In this document: positions 1-6,430 of the stretch, one piece after another
Position numbering within the stretch: position 1 is the first letter of the stretch
Layout of the letters: every line of letters starts with the position of its first letter
From: JAHFRG01 sp036522275
Lineage (GTDB): Bacteria; Pseudomonadota; Gammaproteobacteria; Burkholderiales; JAHFRG01
Assembly: GCA_036522275.1 (NCBI GenBank)
Contig: DATDGC010000048.1
Span: 1-6,528, forward strand
Reading direction: 5' to 3'
DNA length: 6,528 nucleotides
Made by a program: the position numbers and the translations under genes
The notes under the pieces: generated by a model
Told to the model about the DNA's origin: nothing
The model's database searches: none
The model's input: only the letters and a program-made list of their open reading frames with translations

Positions 1-26
1 GGACTTAATCAGAGGTTCCTTAAGTG

Positions 27-794
27 ATGTGGGGACTCAAAGCTTGGCGCAGACGTCTTACTTCAAGCCACGCCGCAGTCGATGAAGCGTTGTGGCAGAA
101 GGTTGTTTCGCGTTTTGCTTTCCTGCGCGCACTTACGCCCGCTGAACTAGGACGCCTGCGCGACATGACGCAACGCTTTCTCGGCTGCAAGCAAATCAGC
201 GGCGCGGCGGGAATGCAATTAACGGATGAAATGCGCACGGTGATTGCCGCCCAAGCCTGCTTGCTGATCCTCAACCTGGGCCTGGATTACTATCGGGGCT
301 GGGTTGAAGTCATCGTTTATCCCGGCGATTTTATGCCGCGGCGCGAATACACCGATGAAGACGGCGTGGTGCACGTTACGCGTGAAGCCATGCAAGGGGA
401 AGCCTGGCTGCAGGGCCCGGTGATTTTGTCTTGGGAAGCCGCTGTCGAATCGCAGGATAATCAAGGTGTCAATGTGGTGATTCACGAATTTGCGCACAAG
501 CTCGATATGCTGAATGGTGAACCCAACGGTTTCCCGCCTTTGCATGAAGACATGAGCCGCGAAGCCTGGATGCGGGATTTCTCTGCGGCCTACCAGGATT
601 TCTGTGCCCGGGTTGACAGGGGAGAGGAAACGGCGGTCGATCCTTACGCAGCGGAGAGCCCGGCGGAATTCTTTGCGGTATTGAGCGAAGTTTTCTTTGA
701 AACTCCCCAAGTGCTCAAGCGCTGTTACACGGAAGTATACCGGCAGCTCAGCCGATTTTACCGTCAGGATCCTACGCTGCGCAGGATGCACTGA
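27..794 (+). CDS. mtfA: MtfA-type zinc metallopeptidase (M90 family)
   Basis: Predicted cytosolic zinc-dependent peptidase of the MtfA family (255 aa; the E. coli protein is about 265 aa). In E. coli, MtfA binds the repressor Mlc and so influences glucose PTS expression; whether that role holds here is unknown. The zinc motif HEFAH is visible at residues 153-157 (two His ligands and the catalytic Glu), followed by KLDMLNG. The likely third ligand is Glu214 in SPAEFFAVLSEVFF, a block that closely matches the family. No signal peptide or membrane segment is seen. GTG at 24 and ATG at 27 are both possible starts, and AGAGG at 11-15 fits either; I chose ATG. The gene converges on mobA with a 72-nt gap and shows no functional link to the FDH genes. 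Family assignment is firm; physiological role is not. Confidence 0.93.
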   Translation: MWGLKAWRRRLTSSHAAVDEALWQKVVSRFAFLRALTPAELGRLRDMTQRFLGCKQISGAAGMQLTDEMRTVIAAQACLLILNLGLDYYRGWVEVIVYPGDFMPRREYTDEDGVVHVTREAMQGEAWLQGPVILSWEAAVESQDNQGVNVVIHEFAHKLDMLNGEPNGFPPLHEDMSREAWMRDFSAAYQDFCARVDRGEETAVDPYAAESPAEFFAVLSEVFFETPQVLKRCYTEVYRQLSRFYRQDPTLRRMH

Positions 795-866
795 GCTGAT
801 GTCGTTCTGTTGCAACTAAGCTTGTAGTGTTGCTCGGCTTTCACACGCAATATACAGACAACAAAT
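795..866. other. Convergent intergenic gap mtfA/mobA
   Basis: This 72-nt space separates the stop codons of two convergent genes, so transcription of both must end in or near it. An imperfect hairpin can be drawn at 812-833 (GCA-ACTA, loop AGCTTG, TAGT-TGC with a 2-nt bulge), but it has no T tract on either strand. I therefore do not call an intrinsic terminator. Nothing else recognisable is present. Confidence 0.4.
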
Positions 867-1478
867 TCAGGTAGTTTTCTTTGCGGCACTGGAAGGATGG
901 GCTTCCGCTTCAAACTCGCTTAGCTCCTCACGCGTGTTGATGTTGCTAAACGCATCGGCCTGGGCATCGAATGGCACTTCCACCACCTTGAGGGTCGCAT
1001 ACCAGGCGTCTATTTTGCGCCCGCCGGAATTGAGAAACTTGCTCAAATGATCGAGCACATCGCGCCGGCACAGGCAAAACACTGGATGCGCTTGAGTAAA
1101 AGTTTTGGCTACCGCAAGTTGCGCTTTTGCTGCAGTGAGTCCCTTATGCAGACGCTCTACCAGGTCTGCAGGAAGAAACGGCGAATCGCAGGGTACGGTA
1201 GCTACAAGTCCATGCTGTGCCTCCGCAAGTCCGCGGTGCAACCCGGCAAGGGGGCCGGCAAAACCGCCGATTTCGTCCGGAATGATGCGGTAACCGAAGC
1301 GCGCGTATTGCTCGAGATTCTGGTTGGCATTAATCAGCACTTCATCCACTTGCGGGCTGAAGCGGGCTAACACCCATTCGATAAAAGGCCTGCCTTGCAG
1401 CAAAGTCAATCCCTTATCCACCCCACCCATGCGCCGGCCCTGGCCGCCCGCCAGAACCACTCCGGTGATTTTTTCCAT
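867..1478 (-). CDS. mobA: Molybdenum cofactor guanylyltransferase MobA
   Basis: Cytosolic enzyme that joins GMP from GTP to Mo-molybdopterin, giving the guanine dinucleotide cofactor used by DMSO-reductase-family enzymes such as formate dehydrogenase. At 203 aa it is of normal family length. The N-terminal nucleotide-binding loop LAGGQGRRMGGVDKG lies at residues 9-23. GPLAGL at 75-80 and PCDSPFLP at 96-103 (metal-binding Asp98) are in their usual places. HPVF at 131-134, GGRKIDAW at 152-159 and FSNINTREEL at 177-186 complete the family pattern. It starts 8 nt after the fdhD stop on the same strand, so the two genes are probably co-transcribed. No strong Shine-Dalgarno sequence precedes the ATG, which fits translational coupling to fdhD. 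Its position beside FDH genes suggests it serves that enzyme, though it may supply the whole cell. Confidence 0.96.
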   Translation of the reverse strand: MEKITGVVLAGGQGRRMGGVDKGLTLLQGRPFIEWVLARFSPQVDEVLINANQNLEQYARFGYRIIPDEIGGFAGPLAGLHRGLAEAQHGLVATVPCDSPFLPADLVERLHKGLTAAKAQLAVAKTFTQAHPVFCLCRRDVLDHLSKFLNSGGRKIDAWYATLKVVEVPFDAQADAFSNINTREELSEFEAEAHPSSAAKKTT

Positions 1479-1486
1479 GAATGAAC

Positions 1487-2320
1487 TCAGGTGAGTGAAG
1501 CTTGCTTGGATTTGATAAAGCGCGACTCGCCGGTGAACAGCAGATAGTGCTTGCCGGCGGCGCGGCCGATCATGGTGAGGCCGATTTTTTTGGCGATTTC
1601 ATATCCCATCTGGGTAAGCCCGGAGCGGGACACCAGGAAGGGGATCTCCATCTGCGCGCATTTAATCACCATCTCCGAGGTGAGGCGCCCGGTGGTGTAG
1701 AAAATCTTGTCGCGGCCTTCGATGCGATCCAGCCACATTTGCCCAGCTATGGCATCCACCGCATTGTGCCTGCCCACGTCTTCGACGAACATCAGGATTT
1801 CACTGTCCTTGCATAGCGCGCAGCCGTGCACCGCGCCCGCGGTTTTGTAGACTGTGTCATGACGGCGCACGTTGTCCATCAATGCGTAAAAGGTTTCCTC
1901 AGCGAGATAAACATCGCTCGGCAGTTTGAGTTTGTCGATTTCATCCATCAGTTCGCCAAACACCGTGCCTTGGCCGCAGCCGGTGGTGACCGTGCGTTTT
2001 TTCATACGCCCGTCGAGGTCCTGAATACCATGCCGCGTGGTTACAGCAGCTGCTTCGGTTTCCCAGTCCACTTGTACGGCTTTGATCTCATCAATACTCT
2101 TCACCAGGCGCTGATTGCGCAGGTAACCGATAGCAAGCGCTTCCGGCGCCGCGCCCAGGGTCATGAGGGTTACGATTTCCCGCTTGTCCACGTACAAAGT
2201 AAGAGGATGTTCGCCAGCTATTTGCGTATCCGACCATTCGCCATGTTCGTTAATTGAACGCACGGCAAAGGTGAGCGGGCGGCTCGCGTGAGTGATTTTC
2301 GGGCGGTAGGGGGTACCCAT
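1487..2320 (-). CDS. fdhD: Formate dehydrogenase sulfurtransferase FdhD
   Basis: FdhD binds the bis-MGD cofactor and transfers sulfur (from IscS in E. coli) to the metal, a step needed for active formate dehydrogenase. The 277-aa protein shows the family blocks: TTGCGQGT at 112-119, TAGAVHGCALC at 160-170, EDVGRHNAVDAIAG at 180-193, TTGRLTSEMVIKCAQ at 209-223 and a C-terminal GLTMIGRA...YLLFTGESRF block. The catalytic-loop cysteine is Cys115. The second cysteine of the CxxC loop found in E. coli FdhD is replaced by Gly118, so this is a single-Cys variant. The ATG at 2320 is the only good start; GAGG sits almost against it, which is unusually close. It is the first gene of the minus-strand unit with mobA and is divergent from the FDH structural operon. 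Confidence 0.96.
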   Translation of the reverse strand: MGTPYRPKITHASRPLTFAVRSINEHGEWSDTQIAGEHPLTLYVDKREIVTLMTLGAAPEALAIGYLRNQRLVKSIDEIKAVQVDWETEAAAVTTRHGIQDLDGRMKKRTVTTGCGQGTVFGELMDEIDKLKLPSDVYLAEETFYALMDNVRRHDTVYKTAGAVHGCALCKDSEILMFVEDVGRHNAVDAIAGQMWLDRIEGRDKIFYTTGRLTSEMVIKCAQMEIPFLVSRSGLTQMGYEIAKKIGLTMIGRAAGKHYLLFTGESRFIKSKQASLT

Positions 2321-2464
2321 ACCTCAGCCTATAGAAAGTTATTACAAGATATAACCATAAGTAGAGATGAAAGAAAATACACTGAATACCCATTTTTTAA
2401 CAGTGGCTTTTTGTTGAATCTTTTGTTAACCGGGCGCAGAATCATGGCTGAATGGGGGAAGGCG
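2321..2464. promoter_or_regulatory. Divergent promoter region between fdhD and the FDH operon
   Basis: A visibly AT-rich stretch lies between divergent fdhD and the DUF3305 gene, in contrast to its GC-richer flanks. On the plus strand a sigma70-like pair can be drawn: TTGAAT at 2414-2419 and CAGAAT at 2437-2442, spaced 17 nt, each matching 4 of 6 consensus bases. It would start transcription near 2449, just before the proposed start at 2465. An inverted pair TTAACA (2397-2402) and TGTTAA (2424-2429) overlaps the -35 area and could be an operator half-site pair. I found no convincing FNR, NarL or ModE box. A minus-strand promoter for fdhD must also lie here (TAATAA or TTATAT candidates on that strand), but none is clear. 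The region role is likely; the exact elements are weak. Confidence 0.4.
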
Positions 2465-2950
2465 ATGAAGCATCCCAGCATATCGGTAGCCGTGATCATG
2501 GAACGCCTGACTTTGGACAACAAGTGGTGTTCTGAAAAGTGGGAGGCGAAAGGAATTATTCCTGACATCAGCGGTGGGAATAAGCAGTGGCGTGTCATAT
2601 TCGAAGACTCTCGGCAAAAACAAATATTATTCCCGGGTTTCGATGTGACGCTTTATAGGGATGAGGCGGAGGGCTATTATTTAAATTTAAGTTCCCCCCA
2701 CCCCAAAGTTTTTGTCACATGGCGTCCCCAGGAAGATTTGGCCGTGCCACACATCGTCACAGTAAGCTATAACGAAGCCGCGCGCTGGATGGATTCCAAT
2801 GAACAAGTTGATGGAGTGCCGATGCCGCTGGACATTGCCGAGTGGCTGGGTGATTACGTAAACCAAAACTACAAGCCAGAACCCAAAAAACGGCAGCGCC
2901 CGCAATCTTTTGTGTCGCCTGCACGCAGGGCCGACAAAGGTACCGGCTGA
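2465..2950 (+). CDS. DUF3305 protein, formate dehydrogenase accessory
   Basis: Small soluble protein of unknown mechanism (161 aa from this start) matching the DUF3305 family, which recurs beside Tat-exported formate dehydrogenases together with DUF3306. Family-like blocks, numbered from this start, are VAVIMERLTLDNKWCSEKWE near the N-terminus, LYRDEAEGYYLNLSSP...VFVTWR in the middle, and VSYNEAARWMDSNEQVDGVPMP...WL..YV toward the C-terminus. A basic tail (PEPKKRQRPQ) ends it. No signal peptide or membrane segment is seen, so it is probably cytoplasmic. The open frame extends back to 2288, but the extra residues overlap the fdhD 5' end and AT-rich spacer and do not look like the family. ATG at 2444 is possible; ATG at 2465 is preceded by GGGGG (2454-2458) at good spacing and begins close to the conserved block. 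It lies 3 nt upstream of the DUF3306 gene. Confidence 0.88.
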   Translation: MKHPSISVAVIMERLTLDNKWCSEKWEAKGIIPDISGGNKQWRVIFEDSRQKQILFPGFDVTLYRDEAEGYYLNLSSPHPKVFVTWRPQEDLAVPHIVTVSYNEAARWMDSNEQVDGVPMPLDIAEWLGDYVNQNYKPEPKKRQRPQSFVSPARRADKGTG

Positions 2951-2953
2951 GCC

Positions 2954-3427
2954 ATGCAACGCAAGGAATCTTTACTGAGCAGGTGGTCCCGTCTCAAAAA
3001 ACAGACGGAGAATCTCGTCAAGACCGAGCCGGCGAAGCCTTTGGCCAACGAGCCAAAATTGCCGCCCGTAGAACAACTCAATCTGGAATCGGATTACACC
3101 GCTTTCTTTCATCCGAAAGTGGATGAGAAGCTGCGACGCGAAGCGCTGCGCAAACTGTTCAGCGACCCGCATTTCAATGTCATGGATGGTCTTGACGTAT
3201 ATATAGACGATTACGGCAAGCCCGACCCGATCCCTCCTGAGATGCTGGCACGACTGATGGAATCAAATCCGTTGCTATTCCCTCCCACTAAGGAGCAGCC
3301 TGCTGATGAATCCCAAGGGCAAAAGAGCCAAGAAACCCTGCTGCAACAGCAGCCTCAACCCGCTTTGGAGTCCAAACAGGAAAATACCGTACCCAATATT
3401 CAATCTGACGCCAAATCTAAAATTTGA
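2954..3427 (+). CDS. DUF3306 protein, formate dehydrogenase accessory
   Basis: A 157-aa hydrophilic protein of the DUF3306 family, function unknown, typically paired with DUF3305 in FDH loci. The N-terminal LLSRWSRLKKQ (residues 7-17) is the family signature start. The conserved core is DYTAFFHPKVDEKLRREALRKLF followed by DPHFNVMDGLDVYIDDYGKPDPIP (residues 48-94). After about residue 110 the protein becomes rich in Gln, Pro, Ser and Lys, and is probably disordered. It has no cysteines, signal peptide or membrane helix, so it is more likely a scaffold or binding protein than a redox carrier. It starts 3 nt after the DUF3305 stop and lacks a strong Shine-Dalgarno sequence of its own, so translational coupling is likely. 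Family assignment is good; role is inferred only from context. Confidence 0.9.
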   Translation: MQRKESLLSRWSRLKKQTENLVKTEPAKPLANEPKLPPVEQLNLESDYTAFFHPKVDEKLRREALRKLFSDPHFNVMDGLDVYIDDYGKPDPIPPEMLARLMESNPLLFPPTKEQPADESQGQKSQETLLQQQPQPALESKQENTVPNIQSDAKSKI

Positions 3428-3455
3428 TTAGCTTATTGATGGATATGCCTGGCTT

Positions 3456-5543
3456 ATGGCTGTAGATAGCAAAAACATATTGGTGTGTAACTGCAACAAG
3501 ACCATGCCGCTGGATGCCAAGGCGCTGACACGCGCTTTGCAGCTCAAAACACCCGTAGTGATCCACCATGAGCTATGTCGTCACCAGGCATCGGCGTTTG
3601 AGTCGGGCGTCAAGCAAGGCGGTGATGTGCTGGTCGCCTGTACGCAGGAAGCGCGGCTCTTCGGCGAGCTCGCCGAGCAAATTGATCCCAACGCCGAGAT
3701 CTCTTTTGTCAACATCCGCGAACAGGCGGGCTGGTCGGTTGAAGCTGATAAAGCCACGCCGAAAATCGCTGCACTGCTCGCCGCTGCGGTGCTTCCCGAA
3801 CCCGAGCCAGTACCCAGCGTTAGCTACAAATCCGCAGGGCAACTCCTGATCATCGGCCCGGTATCGGCTGCTTTGGGATGGGCGGAACAGCTTGCCGAGC
3901 AAATGGATGTGAGCGTGCTTCTGACCGAGGTCAAAGGCGCGAACGAATTGCCGGCACAGCGGCGCTATCCGGTGTTTTCGGGGAAAGTGGATGCAGTGAA
4001 AGGTTATTTGGGCGCTTTTGAGGTCTTGTGGAGCCAAGTCAACCCGATTGACCTGGAAACCTGTACGCGCTGCAACGCCTGTGTCGAAGTCTGTCCCGAG
4101 CAGGCGATTGACTACAGCTACCAAATCGATCTCGACAAATGCAAGGCGCACCGCAAATGCGTGGCCGCCTGTGGCGATATCAAGGCCATTGATTTTGAGC
4201 GGAGCGACACTGCGCGTTCCGAACATTATGATCTGATTCTCGATTTATCCGATACACCGCTGTTAAACATACATCAGCCGCCGCAGGGGTATTTCGCCCC
4301 GGGCCATGATCCGCTGGCGCTGGCGCGCGCGGTCAATCAGCTGGCGCAAATGACTGGGGAATTCGAAAAGCCCAAATATTTCACCTACAAGGAATCAATT
4401 TGCGCGCACAGCCGCTCGGAAATTACCGGGTGTACGAAGTGCATTGATATCTGCTCGACCCGCGCTATTTCCCCGGATGGCGATCATGTTAAAGTGGAGC
4501 CGCACTTGTGCATGGGTTGTGGCGCCTGCGCCAGCGTTTGTCCCTCAGGCGCGATGGGCTATGCTTATCCCCGCGTGGCCGACTTGGGTGCCCGTATTAA
4601 AACCCTGCTGCAGACCTACCTTAATGCCGGCGGTAAGGATCCCTGTTTGCTGCTGCATAACGCAACCGACGGACGGGAGCTGGTCGCCAAGCTCGGCCGC
4701 CGTGGCAAAGGCCTGCCGGCTAACATCATACCGCTGGAGACTTTCCACATTGCCTCACTGGGAATGGATTTAATGCTCGGGGCAGTGGCGCTCGGTGCAT
4801 CTAACTTGGTGGTGCTTTCTACCGGCAGCGAAGCCGCGGATTACCTGGTTTCGTTGCGCACCCAAATGGGCTTCGCCGAAGAAATCCTGCAAGGGCTGGG
4901 TTATAACGGGAGTCATTTCCAGCTTATTGAAGCGCGGGATGTGGCCGCCCTCGAAAAAGCAGTGTGGAGCATCCAGCCCGCCCGGCCGGTCAAGCCGGCG
5001 AGTTTCAATCTTTTTAACGAAAAGCGCACCACGCTGGATTTTGCCTTTGACCATTTGACCAATAATGCCCCTTCTCCCAAGGAGGAAATTCCGCTTTCCG
5101 GCGGCGCTCCTTACGGCAAAATCGAGGTCAATAGGGATACCTGTACTCTGTGCATGGCGTGTGTCGGCGCCTGTCCGGAAAACGCCCTGCAGGATGCTAA
5201 AGAATTGCCCCAGCTCAAGTTTATTGAGCGCAACTGTGTGCAGTGCGGCCTGTGCGAAAAAACCTGCCCTGAACAGGCCATCAGCCTTACCCCCAGATTG
5301 TTATTGACTAAGGAAGCGCGGAATCCGAGAATACTAAACGAAGCCGAAGTTTTCGCGTGCATCCGCTGCGGAAAACCTTTTGCCACCAAGCAGATGATAG
5401 ACAACATGCTGGGCAAGCTCGGTACTCATTCAATGTTCAGCGGAGGCACCGCGCTTACCCGGCTGCAGATGTGTGCGGATTGCCGTGTCGTTGACATGAT
5501 GAAAAACAAAGACGAGCAGACGATTTTTGATGTGAGGAGCTGA
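3456..5543 (+). CDS. Multi-cluster 4Fe-4S polyferredoxin of the FDH locus
   Basis: A 695-aa iron-sulfur protein without signal peptide or membrane helices, so probably cytoplasmic. Regular CxxCxxCxxxC cluster motifs start at Cys203, Cys352, Cys563 and Cys594. Cys316/326/329/333 form a variant motif with a long first gap, and Cys229/235/239 look like a degenerate one with only three Cys. The N-terminus has CNC (Cys11, Cys13) plus Cys41 and Cys62. The C-terminus has paired CxxC motifs (Cys635/638 and Cys673/676) that could hold zinc or iron. Residues about 396-500 form an alpha/beta-like region that faintly resembles the MvhD/FlpD hydrogenase delta family. ATG at 3456 is the only usable start because an in-frame TAG lies at 3429; its Shine-Dalgarno is weak. 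It ends with a 1-nt overlap with the TorD gene. Likely roles are electron transfer or Fe-S cluster supply to FDH; neither is shown by sequence. Confidence 0.9.
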   Translation: MAVDSKNILVCNCNKTMPLDAKALTRALQLKTPVVIHHELCRHQASAFESGVKQGGDVLVACTQEARLFGELAEQIDPNAEISFVNIREQAGWSVEADKATPKIAALLAAAVLPEPEPVPSVSYKSAGQLLIIGPVSAALGWAEQLAEQMDVSVLLTEVKGANELPAQRRYPVFSGKVDAVKGYLGAFEVLWSQVNPIDLETCTRCNACVEVCPEQAIDYSYQIDLDKCKAHRKCVAACGDIKAIDFERSDTARSEHYDLILDLSDTPLLNIHQPPQGYFAPGHDPLALARAVNQLAQMTGEFEKPKYFTYKESICAHSRSEITGCTKCIDICSTRAISPDGDHVKVEPHLCMGCGACASVCPSGAMGYAYPRVADLGARIKTLLQTYLNAGGKDPCLLLHNATDGRELVAKLGRRGKGLPANIIPLETFHIASLGMDLMLGAVALGASNLVVLSTGSEAADYLVSLRTQMGFAEEILQGLGYNGSHFQLIEARDVAALEKAVWSIQPARPVKPASFNLFNEKRTTLDFAFDHLTNNAPSPKEEIPLSGGAPYGKIEVNRDTCTLCMACVGACPENALQDAKELPQLKFIERNCVQCGLCEKTCPEQAISLTPRLLLTKEARNPRILNEAEVFACIRCGKPFATKQMIDNMLGKLGTHSMFSGGTALTRLQMCADCRVVDMMKNKDEQTIFDVRS

Positions 5544-6175
5544 TGACCGCAGCAGTCGCTCAGGTCAGATTGAGTCCCCCCCCTGTAGCCCAGGAAGACT
5601 TGGCGCGCGCAGACATGTATGCACTGATAGCGCGCTTATTGTATGCCCCGGATGAACAATTGCTGCGGGCCATTGCCACCACCGACGAAATCGTTGCGGA
5701 AACCGCTAACGCGCCCTTGGCAGAAGCGTGGCGTGCGCTTGCGTCCGCAGCAGAGTCCTGTGACGCGCAAACCGTGAAAGACGAATATGAGAAACTGTTT
5801 ATCGGAGTCGGGCGACCCGAAGTGATGCTGTTTGGCTCATATTACCTGGCAGGCTTCATGATGGAAAAACCGCTTGCGCTGCTGCGCGATGATTTGGCGC
5901 AAATGGGACTTGCCCGCAACGAGTCGGTATGCGAACCTGAAGATCATTTTTCCGCGCTGTGCGATGTGATGCGCTATTTGATTATCGGCGATGAAAGTCG
6001 CGACGCAGCGAGCCTGGAACAGCAAAAGCAGTTTTTCTCACGCAACCTCCAAATCTGGTATCAGCGCTTTTGCGACGCCGTGCTTGAGTCAAAATCGGCA
6101 AATTTTTACAAGCACGTGGCGCGCTTTATAAAGGTTTTTTTCAACATTGAATCCGAGTCTTTCGAAATGTTATGA
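5543..6175 (+). CDS. TorD-family molecular chaperone
   Basis: Cytoplasmic all-helical chaperone (210 aa) of the TorD/DmsD family, which binds the Tat signal of a molybdoenzyme and delays export until the cofactor is inserted. The family features are DEYEKLFIGVGRPEV at residues 80-94, then GSYYLAGF, and the signature CEPEDHFSALCDVMRYL at 130-146 with its conserved Glu-Pro-x-Asp-His core. The C-terminal helix FYKHVARFIKVFF (188-200) also fits. The start overlaps the preceding stop (TGATG), and GAGGAG at 5534-5539 serves as ribosome binding site, so expression is coupled to the polyferredoxin. The obvious client is the catalytic subunit starting at 6431, and perhaps also the small Tat protein between them. 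A run of eight C lies at 5576-5583 early in the gene. Confidence 0.93.
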   Translation: MTAAVAQVRLSPPPVAQEDLARADMYALIARLLYAPDEQLLRAIATTDEIVAETANAPLAEAWRALASAAESCDAQTVKDEYEKLFIGVGRPEVMLFGSYYLAGFMMEKPLALLRDDLAQMGLARNESVCEPEDHFSALCDVMRYLIIGDESRDAASLEQQKQFFSRNLQIWYQRFCDAVLESKSANFYKHVARFIKVFFNIESESFEML

Positions 6176-6214
6176 CATTGAGGCAGAAACGATCTTTTTG
6201 GAAGGAGACATAAA

Positions 6215-6415
6215 ATGGCAGAGAACAAGAGCAGATTGAGCAGGAGAAACTTCCTGCTCGCGGTTGGCGCAGGAGGTGCCGGCGCAGCGGCAGCCATGCT
6301 TGCCAAGGGCGTGCCCCAAGCTGAAACCAAAGCCCAGACGGAGGATGAAGCCAAGAGCAAGGGCTATCATGCCTCCGAGCACATTCGCAATTACTACCGA
6401 ACCACCAAAGTCTGA
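6215..6415 (+). CDS. Small Tat-signal protein of FDH loci (TIGR02811-type)
   Basis: A 66-aa protein matching the known family called formate dehydrogenase region TAT target. The twin-arginine signal is SRRNFLL at residues 9-15, followed by an Ala/Gly-rich hydrophobic stretch to about residue 30, so it should be exported by Tat. A short polar linker leads to YHASEHIRNYY (51-61), which fits exactly the family's C-terminal pattern Y-[HRK]-x-[TS]-x-H-[IV]-x-x-[YF]-Y. The mature part is only about 30 residues and holds no Cys, so it cannot ligate an Fe-S cluster alone; His52 and His56 are the only evident metal-type ligands. AAGGAG at 6202-6207, 7 nt before the ATG, is a strong ribosome binding site. 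It sits between the TorD gene and the catalytic subunit, suggesting a structural subunit or export partner of FDH. Confidence 0.93.
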   Translation: MAENKSRLSRRNFLLAVGAGGAGAAAAMLAKGVPQAETKAQTEDEAKSKGYHASEHIRNYYRTTKV

Positions 6416-6430
6416 TAAAGGAGAATTAAC

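Noticed and set aside
219..815. 198-aa minus-strand open frame opposite mtfA
   Set aside because: It is antisense to a clear M90 peptidase, resembles no known family, and owes its length to the base composition of the real gene.
812..833. Imperfect hairpin between mtfA and mobA as a bidirectional terminator
   Set aside because: The stem is short and bulged, and no T tract follows on either strand.
1826..2257. 143-aa plus-strand open frame inside fdhD
   Set aside because: It is antisense to conserved FdhD blocks, with no family resemblance and no good ribosome binding site.
2335..2375. ModE- or FNR-like box around the AT-rich spacer
   Set aside because: The ATATAAC-like stretch lacks the symmetric partner of a ModE site, and no TTGAT-N4-ATCAA pattern is present.
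3573..4226. 217-aa minus-strand open frame opposite the polyferredoxin
   Set aside because: The opposite strand encodes unmistakable ferredoxin Cys motifs; this frame shows no domain pattern of its own.
4089..4246. Cys229/235/239 as a sequencing frameshift that lost a fourth Cys
   Set aside because: The reading frame is continuous with sensible protein sequence on both sides (ACGDIKAIDF follows), so a degenerate motif is more likely than an error.
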